A stretch of DNA of 64,000 nucleotides, from contig NZ_AFIJ01000039.1 of NCBI RefSeq assembly GCF_000214495.1, forward strand, positions 58,541 to 122,540, written 5' to 3'. The notes under the pieces were generated by a model. It was not told the origin of the DNA and ran no database searches. It was given only the letters and a program-made list of their open reading frames with translations. This document shows positions 26,830 to 35,058 of this stretch, in pieces; position 1 is the stretch's first letter, and every line of letters starts with the position of its first letter. A program made the translations under genes and the position numbers. The DNA comes from Megasphaera lornae. GTDB taxonomy: Bacteria; Bacillota; Negativicutes; Veillonellales; Megasphaeraceae.

Positions 26830-27369
26830 TCAATGCTTTACACATGCCAAGCCGCGTTGCAGGGCTTGCATATTCAATGCGATTAATTTTGCCTTCGTCC
26901 CGGTAAACATATTGTGTATCATAGTTTCTATCGTGCTTACAGATAACACGGCCGTTGCCCCCACATAAGCGCCCAACATAACCATATTACTTACTTTCGG
27001 ATTCCCCAATTCTCGTGCAATTTCATCACAAGGTACATAGTATACGGTCACATCTTCTCTCTCTACCTTATCGGGAACAATACTGCTGTTAATAAAAATG
27101 ATCCCGCCGGTTTGCACCAACGATCCGAATTTAGCTAAAGCGGCCCGATTCATAACGACAATTTCCGACGGATGTTCGACTAACGGTGAGCCGATACGTT
27201 CGGTACTTAAAATAACCGTACAATTCGCGGTTCCGCCGCGCATTTCCGGTCCGTAAGACGGAACCCATGATACTTGTAAATTTTCTTCCACCCCGGCTTC
27301 TACTAAATTTTTACCGATAGACATGACGCCTTGCCCGCCAAAACCGGAAAGAATAACTTCATGTTTCAT
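26830..27369 (-). CDS. korC: 2-oxoacid:ferredoxin oxidoreductase, gamma subunit
   Basis: Gamma subunit of a four-subunit 2-oxoacid:ferredoxin oxidoreductase (2-oxoglutarate or branched-chain type), 179 residues. The family opening is ILSGFGGQGVMSIGKNL, with PSYGPEMRGGTANC and NMVMLGAYVGA later. It forms a domain that covers the CoA-binding part of the complex. It starts 1 base past the beta-subunit stop. Last gene of the operon P-loop ATPase-korD-korA-korB-korC. The ATG at 27369 is preferred over one 18 bases upstream. Confidence 0.92.
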   Translation of the reverse strand: MKHEVILSGFGGQGVMSIGKNLVEAGVEENLQVSWVPSYGPEMRGGTANCTVILSTERIGSPLVEHPSEIVVMNRAALAKFGSLVQTGGIIFINSSIVPDKVEREDVTVYYVPCDEIARELGNPKVSNMVMLGAYVGATAVLSVSTIETMIHNMFTGTKAKLIALNMQALQRGLACVKH

Positions 27370-27370
27370 C

Positions 27371-28117
27371 TCACGGCACCTCCACATCTTTAATCACGCC
27401 CAGCGGATAATAAGGAATCATATGCGAAATCAACCACTCATTAGCCTCTTTTATATCCATTCCCCAGTTCGTGGGACAAGAGCAAAGAACTTCGACAAAG
27501 GTAAAGCCGTCATTATTCATTTGTCTTGTAAACGCTTTTTTAATCGCCCGTTTGGCTTTCATTAAGTGAGAAATATCGGTCACACACACGCGTTCCGCAT
27601 ATACCAACCCGTCCAACGTCGCCAACATTTCCGACACCCGCATAGGATTTCCGGCTTGTTCCGCCGTACGACCGGAGGGAGCCGTGGTGGCCCGTTGCCC
27701 GATCAAAGTAGTCGGCGCCATTTGCCCGCCGGTCATGCCGTAAATGGCGTTATTAATAAAAATCGTCGTAAATTTTTCGCCTCGCATTGCCGCATGTACA
27801 ATTTCCGCGGCGCCGATAGAAGCCAAATCGCCATCGCCCTGATACGTGAATACCGGCACCTCCGGATGTGTACGTTTTACCGCCGTAGCTACAGCGGGAG
27901 CCCGTCCATGCGCCGCTTCAATCATGTCACACGCAAAATAATTTCCGGCAAATACCGAACAGCCTACCGGACAGACGCCGATAGCGGTTTCTACGGCATT
28001 CATTTCCGCCAACGTTTCCGCCACTAATTTATGTACAATACCGTGACTGCATCCGGGGCAATAATGAAGTTCTGTATCTTGCAGACCTGTTGATTTTTCA
28101 TAAATCGTTTTTCTCAT
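27371..28117 (-). CDS. korB: 2-oxoacid:ferredoxin oxidoreductase, beta (TPP) subunit
   Basis: Beta subunit, 248 residues, binding thiamine pyrophosphate and carrying part of the iron-sulfur site. Marks: YCPGCSHGIVHKL near the N-terminus, CPVGCSVFAG, and the TPP/Mg motif GDGDLASIGAAEIVHAAMRG followed by INNAIYGMTGGQ. It decarboxylates a 2-oxoacid to acyl-CoA while reducing ferredoxin or flavodoxin. The ATG at 28117 follows GGAGGGG; its gene begins directly after the alpha-subunit stop (1-base gap). Confidence 0.93.
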   Translation of the reverse strand: MRKTIYEKSTGLQDTELHYCPGCSHGIVHKLVAETLAEMNAVETAIGVCPVGCSVFAGNYFACDMIEAAHGRAPAVATAVKRTHPEVPVFTYQGDGDLASIGAAEIVHAAMRGEKFTTIFINNAIYGMTGGQMAPTTLIGQRATTAPSGRTAEQAGNPMRVSEMLATLDGLVYAERVCVTDISHLMKAKRAIKKAFTRQMNNDGFTFVEVLCSCPTNWGMDIKEANEWLISHMIPYYPLGVIKDVEVP

Positions 28118-28118
28118 A

Positions 28119-29186
28119 TTATTTCCCCTCCCGCCAAATTTTTGCCGCCGCCTCGGCCACTTCTGAAACCGTCGGAATAACACCGCCGTACCGTCCGTAA
28201 AAATGAACCGGTTTTTGTCCGGCTACTGCAATTTTTACATCATCGATCATCTGTCCCGTACTCATTTCCACTACCAACATTTGCGCAACGCCGGCTTGTC
28301 CCGCGATTTCCCGAATCCGGTCATAAGGAAACGGCCATAACGTAATCGGACGAATAACGCCGGCTTTAATTCCCCGTTCCCGTAAATTTTCTACAGCCGT
28401 AATGGCAATACGTGCGGGTGTACCGTAAGCAACAATGACAATTTCCGCGTCCGCCACCATAATTTCTTCCCAACGGACTTCATTTTTTTCTATTTCTTCA
28501 TAGGTTTTCAATAATTCTATATTATGTTCTTCACAATCCGCCGCGGCAATCAACAACGAGCTGAGAAAATTATTATGTTCCCGTTTTCCTCTGCCGCATG
28601 CCGCCCAATCCTTAGGCGGCAATGTCCGCGGGGTTCTTTCTTTCCAAACAATAGGTTCCATCATTTGTCCGATAAGACCGTCCGCCAATACGACGACGGG
28701 CGTGCGATATTGATCGGCAATATCGAACGCTTCCTGTACTAAATCCACCGCTTCCTGCAAGTTGGATGGCGCTAACACGGGAGTTCTGTAATCGCCGTTA
28801 CCGCCACCGCGGGTCGCTTGAAAATAATCGGCCTGTGAAGGCTGTATGGAGCCCAATCCCGGACCGCCGCGCATGACATTGACAATCACCGCCGGCAATT
28901 TGGCCCCGGCAATATAACTGATTCCTTCTTGTTTTAAGCTGATGCCGGGAGACGACGAAGAGGTCATGCACCGCACACCTGTAGCCGCCGCGCCGTATAC
29001 CATATTAATAGCCGCCACTTCCGATTCGGCCTGTACAAATACACCGCCCGACTCCGCCATTCTAAAAGACATGTATTCCGGTATTTCATTTTGCGGCGTA
29101 ATAGGATACCCGAAAAAACCTTTACAGCCGGCACGAATAGCCGCTTCCGCAATCGCTTCGCTGCCCTTCCATATTTCTCTTTTCAT
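28119..29186 (-). CDS. korA: 2-oxoacid:ferredoxin oxidoreductase, alpha subunit
   Basis: Alpha subunit, 355 residues, pyrimidine-binding half of the TPP site plus the C-terminal domain. Typical strings are GSEAIAEAAIRAGCKGFFGYPITPQNEIPEYM, then AESEVAAINMVYGAAATGVR and SSSPGISLKQEGISY. Substrate choice (2-oxoglutarate versus branched-chain 2-oxoacids) cannot be decided here; VorB proteins look very similar. Located between the ferredoxin subunit (14-base gap) and beta subunit. AGGGAGG precedes the ATG at 29186. Confidence 0.93.
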   Translation of the reverse strand: MKREIWKGSEAIAEAAIRAGCKGFFGYPITPQNEIPEYMSFRMAESGGVFVQAESEVAAINMVYGAAATGVRCMTSSSSPGISLKQEGISYIAGAKLPAVIVNVMRGGPGLGSIQPSQADYFQATRGGGNGDYRTPVLAPSNLQEAVDLVQEAFDIADQYRTPVVVLADGLIGQMMEPIVWKERTPRTLPPKDWAACGRGKREHNNFLSSLLIAAADCEEHNIELLKTYEEIEKNEVRWEEIMVADAEIVIVAYGTPARIAITAVENLRERGIKAGVIRPITLWPFPYDRIREIAGQAGVAQMLVVEMSTGQMIDDVKIAVAGQKPVHFYGRYGGVIPTVSEVAEAAAKIWREGK

Positions 29187-29200
29187 ATATGGCGCCTCCC

Positions 29201-29410
29201 TTATTCTTTTTCAATCGTAATGATGGAATCCGGACAAATTTTGGCACAACCGGCACACCCGATACAAGCTTTCATATCGGTACAGACCGCCGGTCTATAG
29301 CCCTTTATGTTCGTTTCTTCTTCCAAGGCCAATATTTCTTTCGGACACACGGAAATGCAAAGCCCGCACCCCTTACACCGATCTTTTCGAAACGTTACAT
29401 ACATGGTCAT
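29201..29410 (-). CDS. korD: 2-oxoacid:ferredoxin oxidoreductase, delta (2x[4Fe-4S]) subunit
   Basis: Small ferredoxin subunit of 69 residues with two classical clusters: CKGCGLCISVCP and CIGCAGCAKICP. It carries electrons out of the TPP centre. I start at 29410 because AAAGGAG lies 11 bases upstream; a second ATG six bases on is possible. It is preceded by the P-loop ATPase gene and followed by korA. Confidence 0.92.
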   Translation of the reverse strand: MTMYVTFRKDRCKGCGLCISVCPKEILALEEETNIKGYRPAVCTDMKACIGCAGCAKICPDSIITIEKE

Positions 29411-29439
29411 ACTGGAACCGTCTCCTTTCCAATGTGTTG

Positions 29440-30117
29440 TTATTCCCACGGTTTCTTCATATACAAATCCATAGGAAATACAGGATTTACAAATGCGGCA
29501 ACAGCCGTTGCCAAGCGTCGGGGAACGGCATGACAAATAACGGGAATACCCGTCCGCGCCGAAACTTCCTCGGCCAATATCGCTCCCTGCCGCACATCAC
29601 TTACCGCTGTATATTGACAGCAATGGGTATTATTAATCAACCCCTGCACGGGCATACGCGCCGCTTTTTCTATTTCCCTGAGGTAATACACCGCTTTTTC
29701 CGGTGTATCCGACAACGGTCTGTTCCCATTAACGACACACCATAACCTTGCTTCACATTGCTGTAATTCATGGCGGTACCGAGCCAATACACGGGCACCG
29801 GAAGGATTGCCGCCAATATCCATTACCCCGTACCGACAGGACTGTTGAAATAAGGTGACCACATCGGGCGGCATGGCCGGTAAATCGGCATCCATATGCT
29901 GTGACGAGCTCATGATTAAACGTCCGCCTTTCGCTTCCACCAATGCTTTACATTCGCGGGAACGAAAATACGGATCTACAATATCCAAATCGGCCAATGC
30001 AAACGCATATCCCCGCGCCGCCAATGTAAAGGCAAGATTCAAAGCTACTTCCGTTTTACCGCTGCCGAAATGCCCCACTACAATATGTACTCGCGAAGCA
30101 TCTATCCAATCCGTCAT
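29440..30117 (-). CDS. P-loop ATPase heading the kor operon, function unknown
   Basis: 225 residues with a Walker A loop GHFGSGKTEVALNLAFTLA at residues about 15-33, then LADLDIVDPYFRSRE (the deviant Walker A' Asp region of MinD/ParA or CobQ types) and GVMDIGGNPSGARVLARY (Walker B). It resembles a SIMIBI-class NTPase, such as those used in metal or flavoprotein maturation. It begins the kor operon and ends 29 bases before korD. A role in assembling or activating the oxidoreductase is inferred from context only. Confidence 0.75.
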   Translation of the reverse strand: MTDWIDASRVHIVVGHFGSGKTEVALNLAFTLAARGYAFALADLDIVDPYFRSRECKALVEAKGGRLIMSSSQHMDADLPAMPPDVVTLFQQSCRYGVMDIGGNPSGARVLARYRHELQQCEARLWCVVNGNRPLSDTPEKAVYYLREIEKAARMPVQGLINNTHCCQYTAVSDVRQGAILAEEVSARTGIPVICHAVPRRLATAVAAFVNPVFPMDLYMKKPWE

Positions 30118-30243
30118 CGGTCTCCCCCCTTCCGGCTCCCATAATCGCCTTGTATATTATAAGTATTTCTATATTCCATGTATTTATTCATATAAGCAGA
30201 GCATTTTATTTTCTCATACAAAATATGTTATTTTGTTATTTAT

Positions 30244-30272
30244 ATTATAATTCACCCCCTATGATTCCGCAA
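30244..30272 (-). promoter_or_regulatory. Promoter candidate for kor operon
   Basis: TTGCGG, 17 bases, perfect TATAAT on the minus strand, about 125 bases before the P-loop ATPase start. The rest of 30118-30506 is AT-rich with nothing else recognised. Confidence 0.5.
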
Positions 30273-30506
30273 TATATACTGCAGTAAAACGTTATTCCTA
30301 TGCATAAATAATGTGCCTGCTTTCTATGCTTGACGAATAGTAATACTCCTATTTTTCCTTATTATTTTAAATCCTACGGTACATGTCGTTTCTTTTGAAA
30401 ATTTATAAATTTGCAAAAGAATCTTGCCGCTTACTTTTCCGAATTGTCGGTCTGTACTTTACATGACATGTATTGTCAATATGTTTCATATTGGAAACTC
30501 ATTTAT

Positions 30507-30545
30507 AAAAAAATACCGCAATGCGTAAACGCATTGCGGTATTTT
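30507..30545 (-). terminator. Terminator of gpx
   Basis: ATACCGCAATGCG and CGCATTGCGGTAT around TAAA, with A- and T-runs either side. Confidence 0.9.
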
Positions 30546-30553
30546 TCTTTCCC

Positions 30554-31099
30554 TTATAAAGCGGCGGCAATAATACTGTCCAATTCCTCCGGAGTGGTCG
30601 TCGGTTCAAAACGAGTAACCTGCTGTCCGTCACGACTGATTAAGAATTTGGTGAAATTCCATTTTACCCCGTTGCCTTCTAAATTGTCGGGATAATTTTT
30701 ACGTACTACTTCTTCAATAATTTTTCCGCCCGGCTTTTGTAATTCATATCCCCGGAACGGCGCCGTTTCCGTCAAATATTTATATAACGGAATCGCTTGT
30801 TCTCCACGTACATCCACTTTCGCAAACAACGGGAAAGTAACCCCGTGATTTAATTTACAAAAGCTCTGTATTTCTTTCGCATCGCCAGGTTCTTGTTGTA
30901 AAAACTGATTACAAGGAAATCCTAAAATGACCAGGCCCCGATCTTTATATTTTTTATACAACCCTTCCAACCCGTCATACTGCGGTGTAAATCCGCATTT
31001 GCTGGCAGTATTTACAATTAACACCAATTTCCCCCGATACTCGCGTAAAGCCACGTCATTACCGGTAATATCTTTTACAGAATAATCATATATGCTCAT
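30554..31099 (-). CDS. Glutathione peroxidase family (thiol) peroxidase
   Basis: 181 residues, thioredoxin-fold peroxidase that removes hydroperoxides. The peroxidatic cysteine lies in VNTASKCGFTPQY (a TGC codon, so no selenocysteine), with GFPCNQF carrying the resolving Cys region and Gln, and VKWNFTKFL carrying Trp and Asn. Bacterial members of this type usually draw electrons from thioredoxin rather than glutathione. It stands alone, with a promoter holding a palindrome about 130 bases upstream. In an anaerobe it serves oxygen or peroxide defence. Confidence 0.92.
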   Translation of the reverse strand: MSIYDYSVKDITGNDVALREYRGKLVLIVNTASKCGFTPQYDGLEGLYKKYKDRGLVILGFPCNQFLQQEPGDAKEIQSFCKLNHGVTFPLFAKVDVRGEQAIPLYKYLTETAPFRGYELQKPGGKIIEEVVRKNYPDNLEGNGVKWNFTKFLISRDGQQVTRFEPTTTPEELDSIIAAAL

Positions 31100-31231
31100 A
31101 ATAGAGCCTCCTTTTCCTATATACTGACCCTAAGGGGTACACAACACCTGAATATCTTGTTTCATCAAAACTCTCTCTTATGCGTTAATTTTATTTATTA
31201 TTTATTAGTAATTATTTTTTGTTATGACAAT

Positions 31232-31260
31232 ATTATACCATGCCTTGGTATACAAGGCAA
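31232..31260 (-). promoter_or_regulatory. Promoter of gpx with embedded palindrome
   Basis: Minus strand TTGCCT, 17 bases, TATAAT, with an extended TGG before the -10. The palindrome TATACCA-N5-TGGTATA (31234-31252) covers the -10 and spacer, a repressor-like position. Confidence 0.5.
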
Positions 31261-31470
31261 TAGTTTTTGATAAAAATAAAAAATATAGGTTACGCCGCCG
31301 TTCCCTATGCACCTGCCGGCTATATCACGGATAGTCACGCCATTTTTATCCCTTTTTTCGCGCGTGCCGACGCTATGCGTGCCGATATTTATTTGACTTT
31401 TGTTCTCATAATACGAATAGCATTTCTTGTATACTGTCCGAACACTAAAAATCCCGCTCTTATACGATAT

Positions 31471-31507
31471 AAAAAAACACGCCGCCGGTATGCCTTCCGG
31501 CGGCGTG
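31471..31507 (-). terminator. Terminator of the MBL-DUF445 operon
   Basis: CACGCCGCCGG and CCGGCGGCGTG with an 8-base loop; the minus-strand RNA ends in T7. It lies 50 bases after the DUF445 stop. Confidence 0.88.
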
Positions 31508-31554
31508 CGGCACCGAATCGGTCCCCGACGAACAGATCCGTGCAAATATACTGT

Positions 31555-32838
31555 TTATAAAAACAAATGACGAATCGCCGGGCCGATAAAAGGGCCATAG
31601 CAAAATTGCAGAAAAAGAAAGACAAAAAATCCGATAGAGCCGCCCACAATAGCCCCGTTAATACGGATCCAAGCCAAATCTTCTCCGACTTTGCTTTCTA
31701 AAAACGCATTAAACCTCTTCTTATCAAATCCGGAGAGTACATCACGGACTGCTACAGCGATCAGCGAATGTTCATTTTCCAAAATCACCAAGCAGGCGCG
31801 CCGAATTTGTTCATTCAGCCATTCTTTTATTTCCGGATGTTCACTGCAATAAGACAAATAATGGAGAAACTGTTCTTCCAACATATCTTTCAGCTCTTCC
31901 CGACCTTGTTCTCCGACTGTAAAATATTCCCGGCCCGATTTTTGTGTCGCTTGTAACCATCGTTCAATAGGCAAAGAATCCACAAATTGATCTTGCCAGT
32001 TTTGTACGGCATACGCCAATTGCCCGTTCATTGAGTATAAAAATAATTCAAACTTGCGACATAACCATACTCGGTCTTCGCCTTCCGCCTGTTCCCACTG
32101 TTCCAGCCACGACAATATACCGCCCTTAATATCTTTAGCTATTTTACGGGTATCTACCATACCCAAAAATTTATTAATCGTAATCACCGAAGCCGGCGTA
32201 TGTTTAGATTCTTCCATCCATTGTTGCAACATACGTGCCAGCAGGGCATCAAAATCGTCACTGTCTACCAATCGTCTGCCTAAGCGCACCGCATCTTGCA
32301 ACATATGACTGTCCGGATCTTCCAACAAGGAAATCAGTCGATCTTGAAAAAAAGCTACTAACGGCTGCTGTTTTAAATAGCGACGAATTTGTGCGGCAAT
32401 ATTGGCCTGCGTCTTTTCCTGTGACGCAAAACGATAGGCCCGTACGCCCACTTCCAACAGAATCCTACGAAATCGTTCTCTACCGCGGGGAGAATGAACC
32501 CATTGAATCAACAAGTCCATGAAAGAAACATCATACAACTTTTCTTTCCATTTTTCCGGCTGCAATAATTTTTCGGAAATCATACGGGTAATCCCGTCAA
32601 TAATCTGTGTGCGATTACGATATAACAATTCCGTATGATACGGAAAACCCAACGGCTTTTCAAATAATGCCGTCACGGCAAACCAGTCCGCAATACTGCC
32701 GATAAGTGCCGATTGAATAACAAAAAACAGCAACGCTTCCCGGACACCTGCCGGATGCGTATACCACCATGCCAAAATAGCCAGAAAGCAAACCGCCGAT
32801 AATCCCAGGATGGCGTCGGCCCGTTGTCGATACGTCAT
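31555..32838 (-). CDS. DUF445 family membrane-associated protein (copy 1)
   Basis: 427 residues. An N-terminal hydrophobic hairpin (about residues 13-55) leads into the family motif GSIADWFAVTALFEKPLGFPYHTELL, and a C-terminal segment RINGAIVGGSIGFFVFLFLQF re-enters the membrane. The long middle is helical. DUF445 proteins are widespread in Firmicutes; their function is unknown. It follows its paralogue by one base, so both are translated together. The pair probably arose by duplication. Confidence 0.85.
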   Translation of the reverse strand: MTYRQRADAILGLSAVCFLAILAWWYTHPAGVREALLFFVIQSALIGSIADWFAVTALFEKPLGFPYHTELLYRNRTQIIDGITRMISEKLLQPEKWKEKLYDVSFMDLLIQWVHSPRGRERFRRILLEVGVRAYRFASQEKTQANIAAQIRRYLKQQPLVAFFQDRLISLLEDPDSHMLQDAVRLGRRLVDSDDFDALLARMLQQWMEESKHTPASVITINKFLGMVDTRKIAKDIKGGILSWLEQWEQAEGEDRVWLCRKFELFLYSMNGQLAYAVQNWQDQFVDSLPIERWLQATQKSGREYFTVGEQGREELKDMLEEQFLHYLSYCSEHPEIKEWLNEQIRRACLVILENEHSLIAVAVRDVLSGFDKKRFNAFLESKVGEDLAWIRINGAIVGGSIGFFVFLFLQFCYGPFIGPAIRHLFL

Positions 32839-32839
32839 C

Positions 32840-34111
32840 TCACACGCCTCCCTTCAAGCTGTACATAATAAAGAAAATAATCGCGCCCAAGACCGCCCCT
32901 ACTAAAGAACCGTTAATTCGAATCATTTGCAAATCATACCAAACCCGACTTTCCAATTGTTCCGCCAAGTACCGGCTGTCATATTGTAAAATTTCCTGTT
33001 GCGCCGTTTTACCGAACCAAACTTGCAGCCGCTTCAATTCTCGGGCCACAAAAGCCAAGGCCGCACGATTAACTTGTTCCACCTGATCGGGACTTTCCCG
33101 CCATGCTTCCAATTTTCCCACTACATACTTAGCAGCAGCCGTACATACACGTTTTTGCCGATCCGGATCCTGTACGTATCGTTGCCACGCTTCTTTGGTA
33201 TCCGGACGGGTCACCAAATTTTTATACATCCGGTTTTTATACCCTTCCATACCTTCTTTCCACGCCGCATTAAATTCAATTTTATCCGTTTGTGCCCATA
33301 AGTATCGCAAAGCTTGTTCCCGTTTCAAAGAATTCGGCTGTTTGGCTTCCGCCAACACGGTTAAAAACTTTTGCGACAATTTTTCCGCCACTGTCCGGGA
33401 ACTGAAAATCTCACTTTTTAACAGCGGTTTAATAAACAGTTTCATAAACGGATGCCGATTCGCATACTGCTGAATAGAGGCTTCGTAAATCTCTCCCATA
33501 TATTTTTTCATAGTGTCGCTTTGAATCAGTATTTCTAAATGCAAAATCATAAAATCAAGAAAATCTTTTCCCGACTCCCCTCGCAACCCGATTCGAATCG
33601 CCTTGCTCATAATCGGCGCCAGTTCAATTCGTTCAATAGCCTGTCCCCCTACATTGGCAAATATGCGCACAATCGTTTTCATGTCGACGGTGTACAAAAA
33701 TGTATTTAAAATTTGTCCGGCAATCCTTTCCGCCGATTGAAAGCCTTTTTCCGTTCGCAAATAGTCCAATGTGGTACCTAAGACAGGATGATGTTTCAAC
33801 ACATTATACATATTGGGTACTGTTAAAATTTCATGTTCCACCATTTGACGGGCCATCTCCGCAATTCGTTCTTTGCTGTTCGGTATTAATGCGGTTTTAA
33901 ATGAAATTCCCAACGGCTTGCGAAATAAAGCGGTTACGGCATACCAATCCGCTAAACCGCCGATCAGCGCCGCACCGGCAACGTGTGTCAATAAGCCGCC
34001 CCAAAACAAATCCCGCACAGGATATGCTAAAAGCAGTACAATGGCCGCTATAACCAGAATATAATTAGCAATATGCGTACGTTTTTGTACGATTGTTTTT
34101 GTTTCTGCCAT
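32840..34111 (-). CDS. DUF445 family membrane-associated protein (copy 2)
   Basis: 423 residues from the ATG at 34111, which follows AAGGAG. It has the same layout as its downstream paralogue: two N-terminal membrane segments, GGLADWYAVTALFRKPLGISFKTALIP, a helical body, and RINGSLVGAVLGAIIFFIMY at the end. The start codon overlaps the stop of the MBL-fold gene (TAATG), indicating coupled translation. Function unknown; co-expression with a metallo-hydrolase hints at envelope or small-molecule housekeeping. Confidence 0.87.
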   Translation of the reverse strand: MAETKTIVQKRTHIANYILVIAAIVLLLAYPVRDLFWGGLLTHVAGAALIGGLADWYAVTALFRKPLGISFKTALIPNSKERIAEMARQMVEHEILTVPNMYNVLKHHPVLGTTLDYLRTEKGFQSAERIAGQILNTFLYTVDMKTIVRIFANVGGQAIERIELAPIMSKAIRIGLRGESGKDFLDFMILHLEILIQSDTMKKYMGEIYEASIQQYANRHPFMKLFIKPLLKSEIFSSRTVAEKLSQKFLTVLAEAKQPNSLKREQALRYLWAQTDKIEFNAAWKEGMEGYKNRMYKNLVTRPDTKEAWQRYVQDPDRQKRVCTAAAKYVVGKLEAWRESPDQVEQVNRAALAFVARELKRLQVWFGKTAQQEILQYDSRYLAEQLESRVWYDLQMIRINGSLVGAVLGAIIFFIMYSLKGGV

Positions 34112-34848
34112 TATTTTTCTCCTTTTCCCCACTTGTTCTCCGCCTCGCCGTATAACCACCGTCGTGTATCCCCCGCTTGTTTCGGAATCCATAGCGGAAT
34201 ATGTCCATATTGTCGAACAAAGGTAGCGGACGGTTGCCACACGGAGCCGAAATAATGCATAGGAATCAACGCTTTTCGCACCTTTACGACCTGCAAAAAT
34301 CCGCTTACGCCCCATTCCCTTGCGCTTTCCAAACGCGCATCTACCGGAAAGAAAGCAAAATCCGTCGTCAACCCGGAAAGATGTTGCATTTCCCGTATAA
34401 AGTTTTCTTTAGCCCGGTCATTATTTTGCACCGTATCGCCGTTCCAATGCCACCGGTTCAAGTCCCCTGCATGAAATAATTGTATCCCGTCAGTACGCAC
34501 ATAAAAAGAACCGCCTTCATCGGTGGAACCATATTGCGTAATCGTCACATCATCTATGACTATTGTATCATATACCCGAAGGCGCTGCATTTTTTCCGAC
34601 GCTGAAATTGCCAACGGCACTTCTTCATTGACAATATAATGTGCCGTTTTCTGTTGAAATGCGGCAATCTGCGGATTGAAATGATCCTCGTGACGATGAC
34701 TGACAAAAAACCATAAGGGCTTCCTTGTTTTTTCCAACTGCGATACTACCCCCGCCGGATCCCGCCAATAATCAAACACCAGTATTTTTGACGGAGTTTC
34801 TACGGCAAATCCGCTGTGATGTAAAAAAAATAGTTGTATTGCCGCCAT
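34111..34848 (-). CDS. MBL-fold metallo-hydrolase
   Basis: 245 residues of the metallo-beta-lactamase fold. The metal motif is SHRHEDHF (H-x-H-x-D-H), with a later HAGDLN aspartate and a His in IPMHYFGS. It resembles UlaG-like or general MBL hydrolases; substrate unknown. It is the first gene of a three-gene unit with two DUF445 proteins and is transcribed divergently from queG. No signal peptide, so probably cytoplasmic. Confidence 0.85.
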   Translation of the reverse strand: MAAIQLFFLHHSGFAVETPSKILVFDYWRDPAGVVSQLEKTRKPLWFFVSHRHEDHFNPQIAAFQQKTAHYIVNEEVPLAISASEKMQRLRVYDTIVIDDVTITQYGSTDEGGSFYVRTDGIQLFHAGDLNRWHWNGDTVQNNDRAKENFIREMQHLSGLTTDFAFFPVDARLESAREWGVSGFLQVVKVRKALIPMHYFGSVWQPSATFVRQYGHIPLWIPKQAGDTRRWLYGEAENKWGKGEK

Positions 34849-35024
34849 ATATAGCCACCTTTCTATCTATTCCCTACTATTCCCTACGTTACAGTTTTTA
34901 TATAACTTTTTTATTATACCATTAAATCCCCCTCTCTATGAAGACATCCGGCAATTTCTTCTATGTCCGTATGAACTGCCTTCTAAAAAACACGTTAACG
35001 CCGCGCCTTCTCATATACGGTATA

Positions 35025-35033
35025 TGGTATAAT
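35025..35033 (+). promoter_or_regulatory. Extended -10 promoter for queG
   Basis: TGGTATAAT, 26 bases before the start codon; no good -35. Confidence 0.55.
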
Positions 35034-35058
35034 AAAATCGAAAGAAAAGGAGTATACC

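Noticed and set aside
30554-31099. Selenocysteine in glutathione peroxidase
   Set aside because: The peroxidatic residue is encoded by TGC, a normal cysteine codon.
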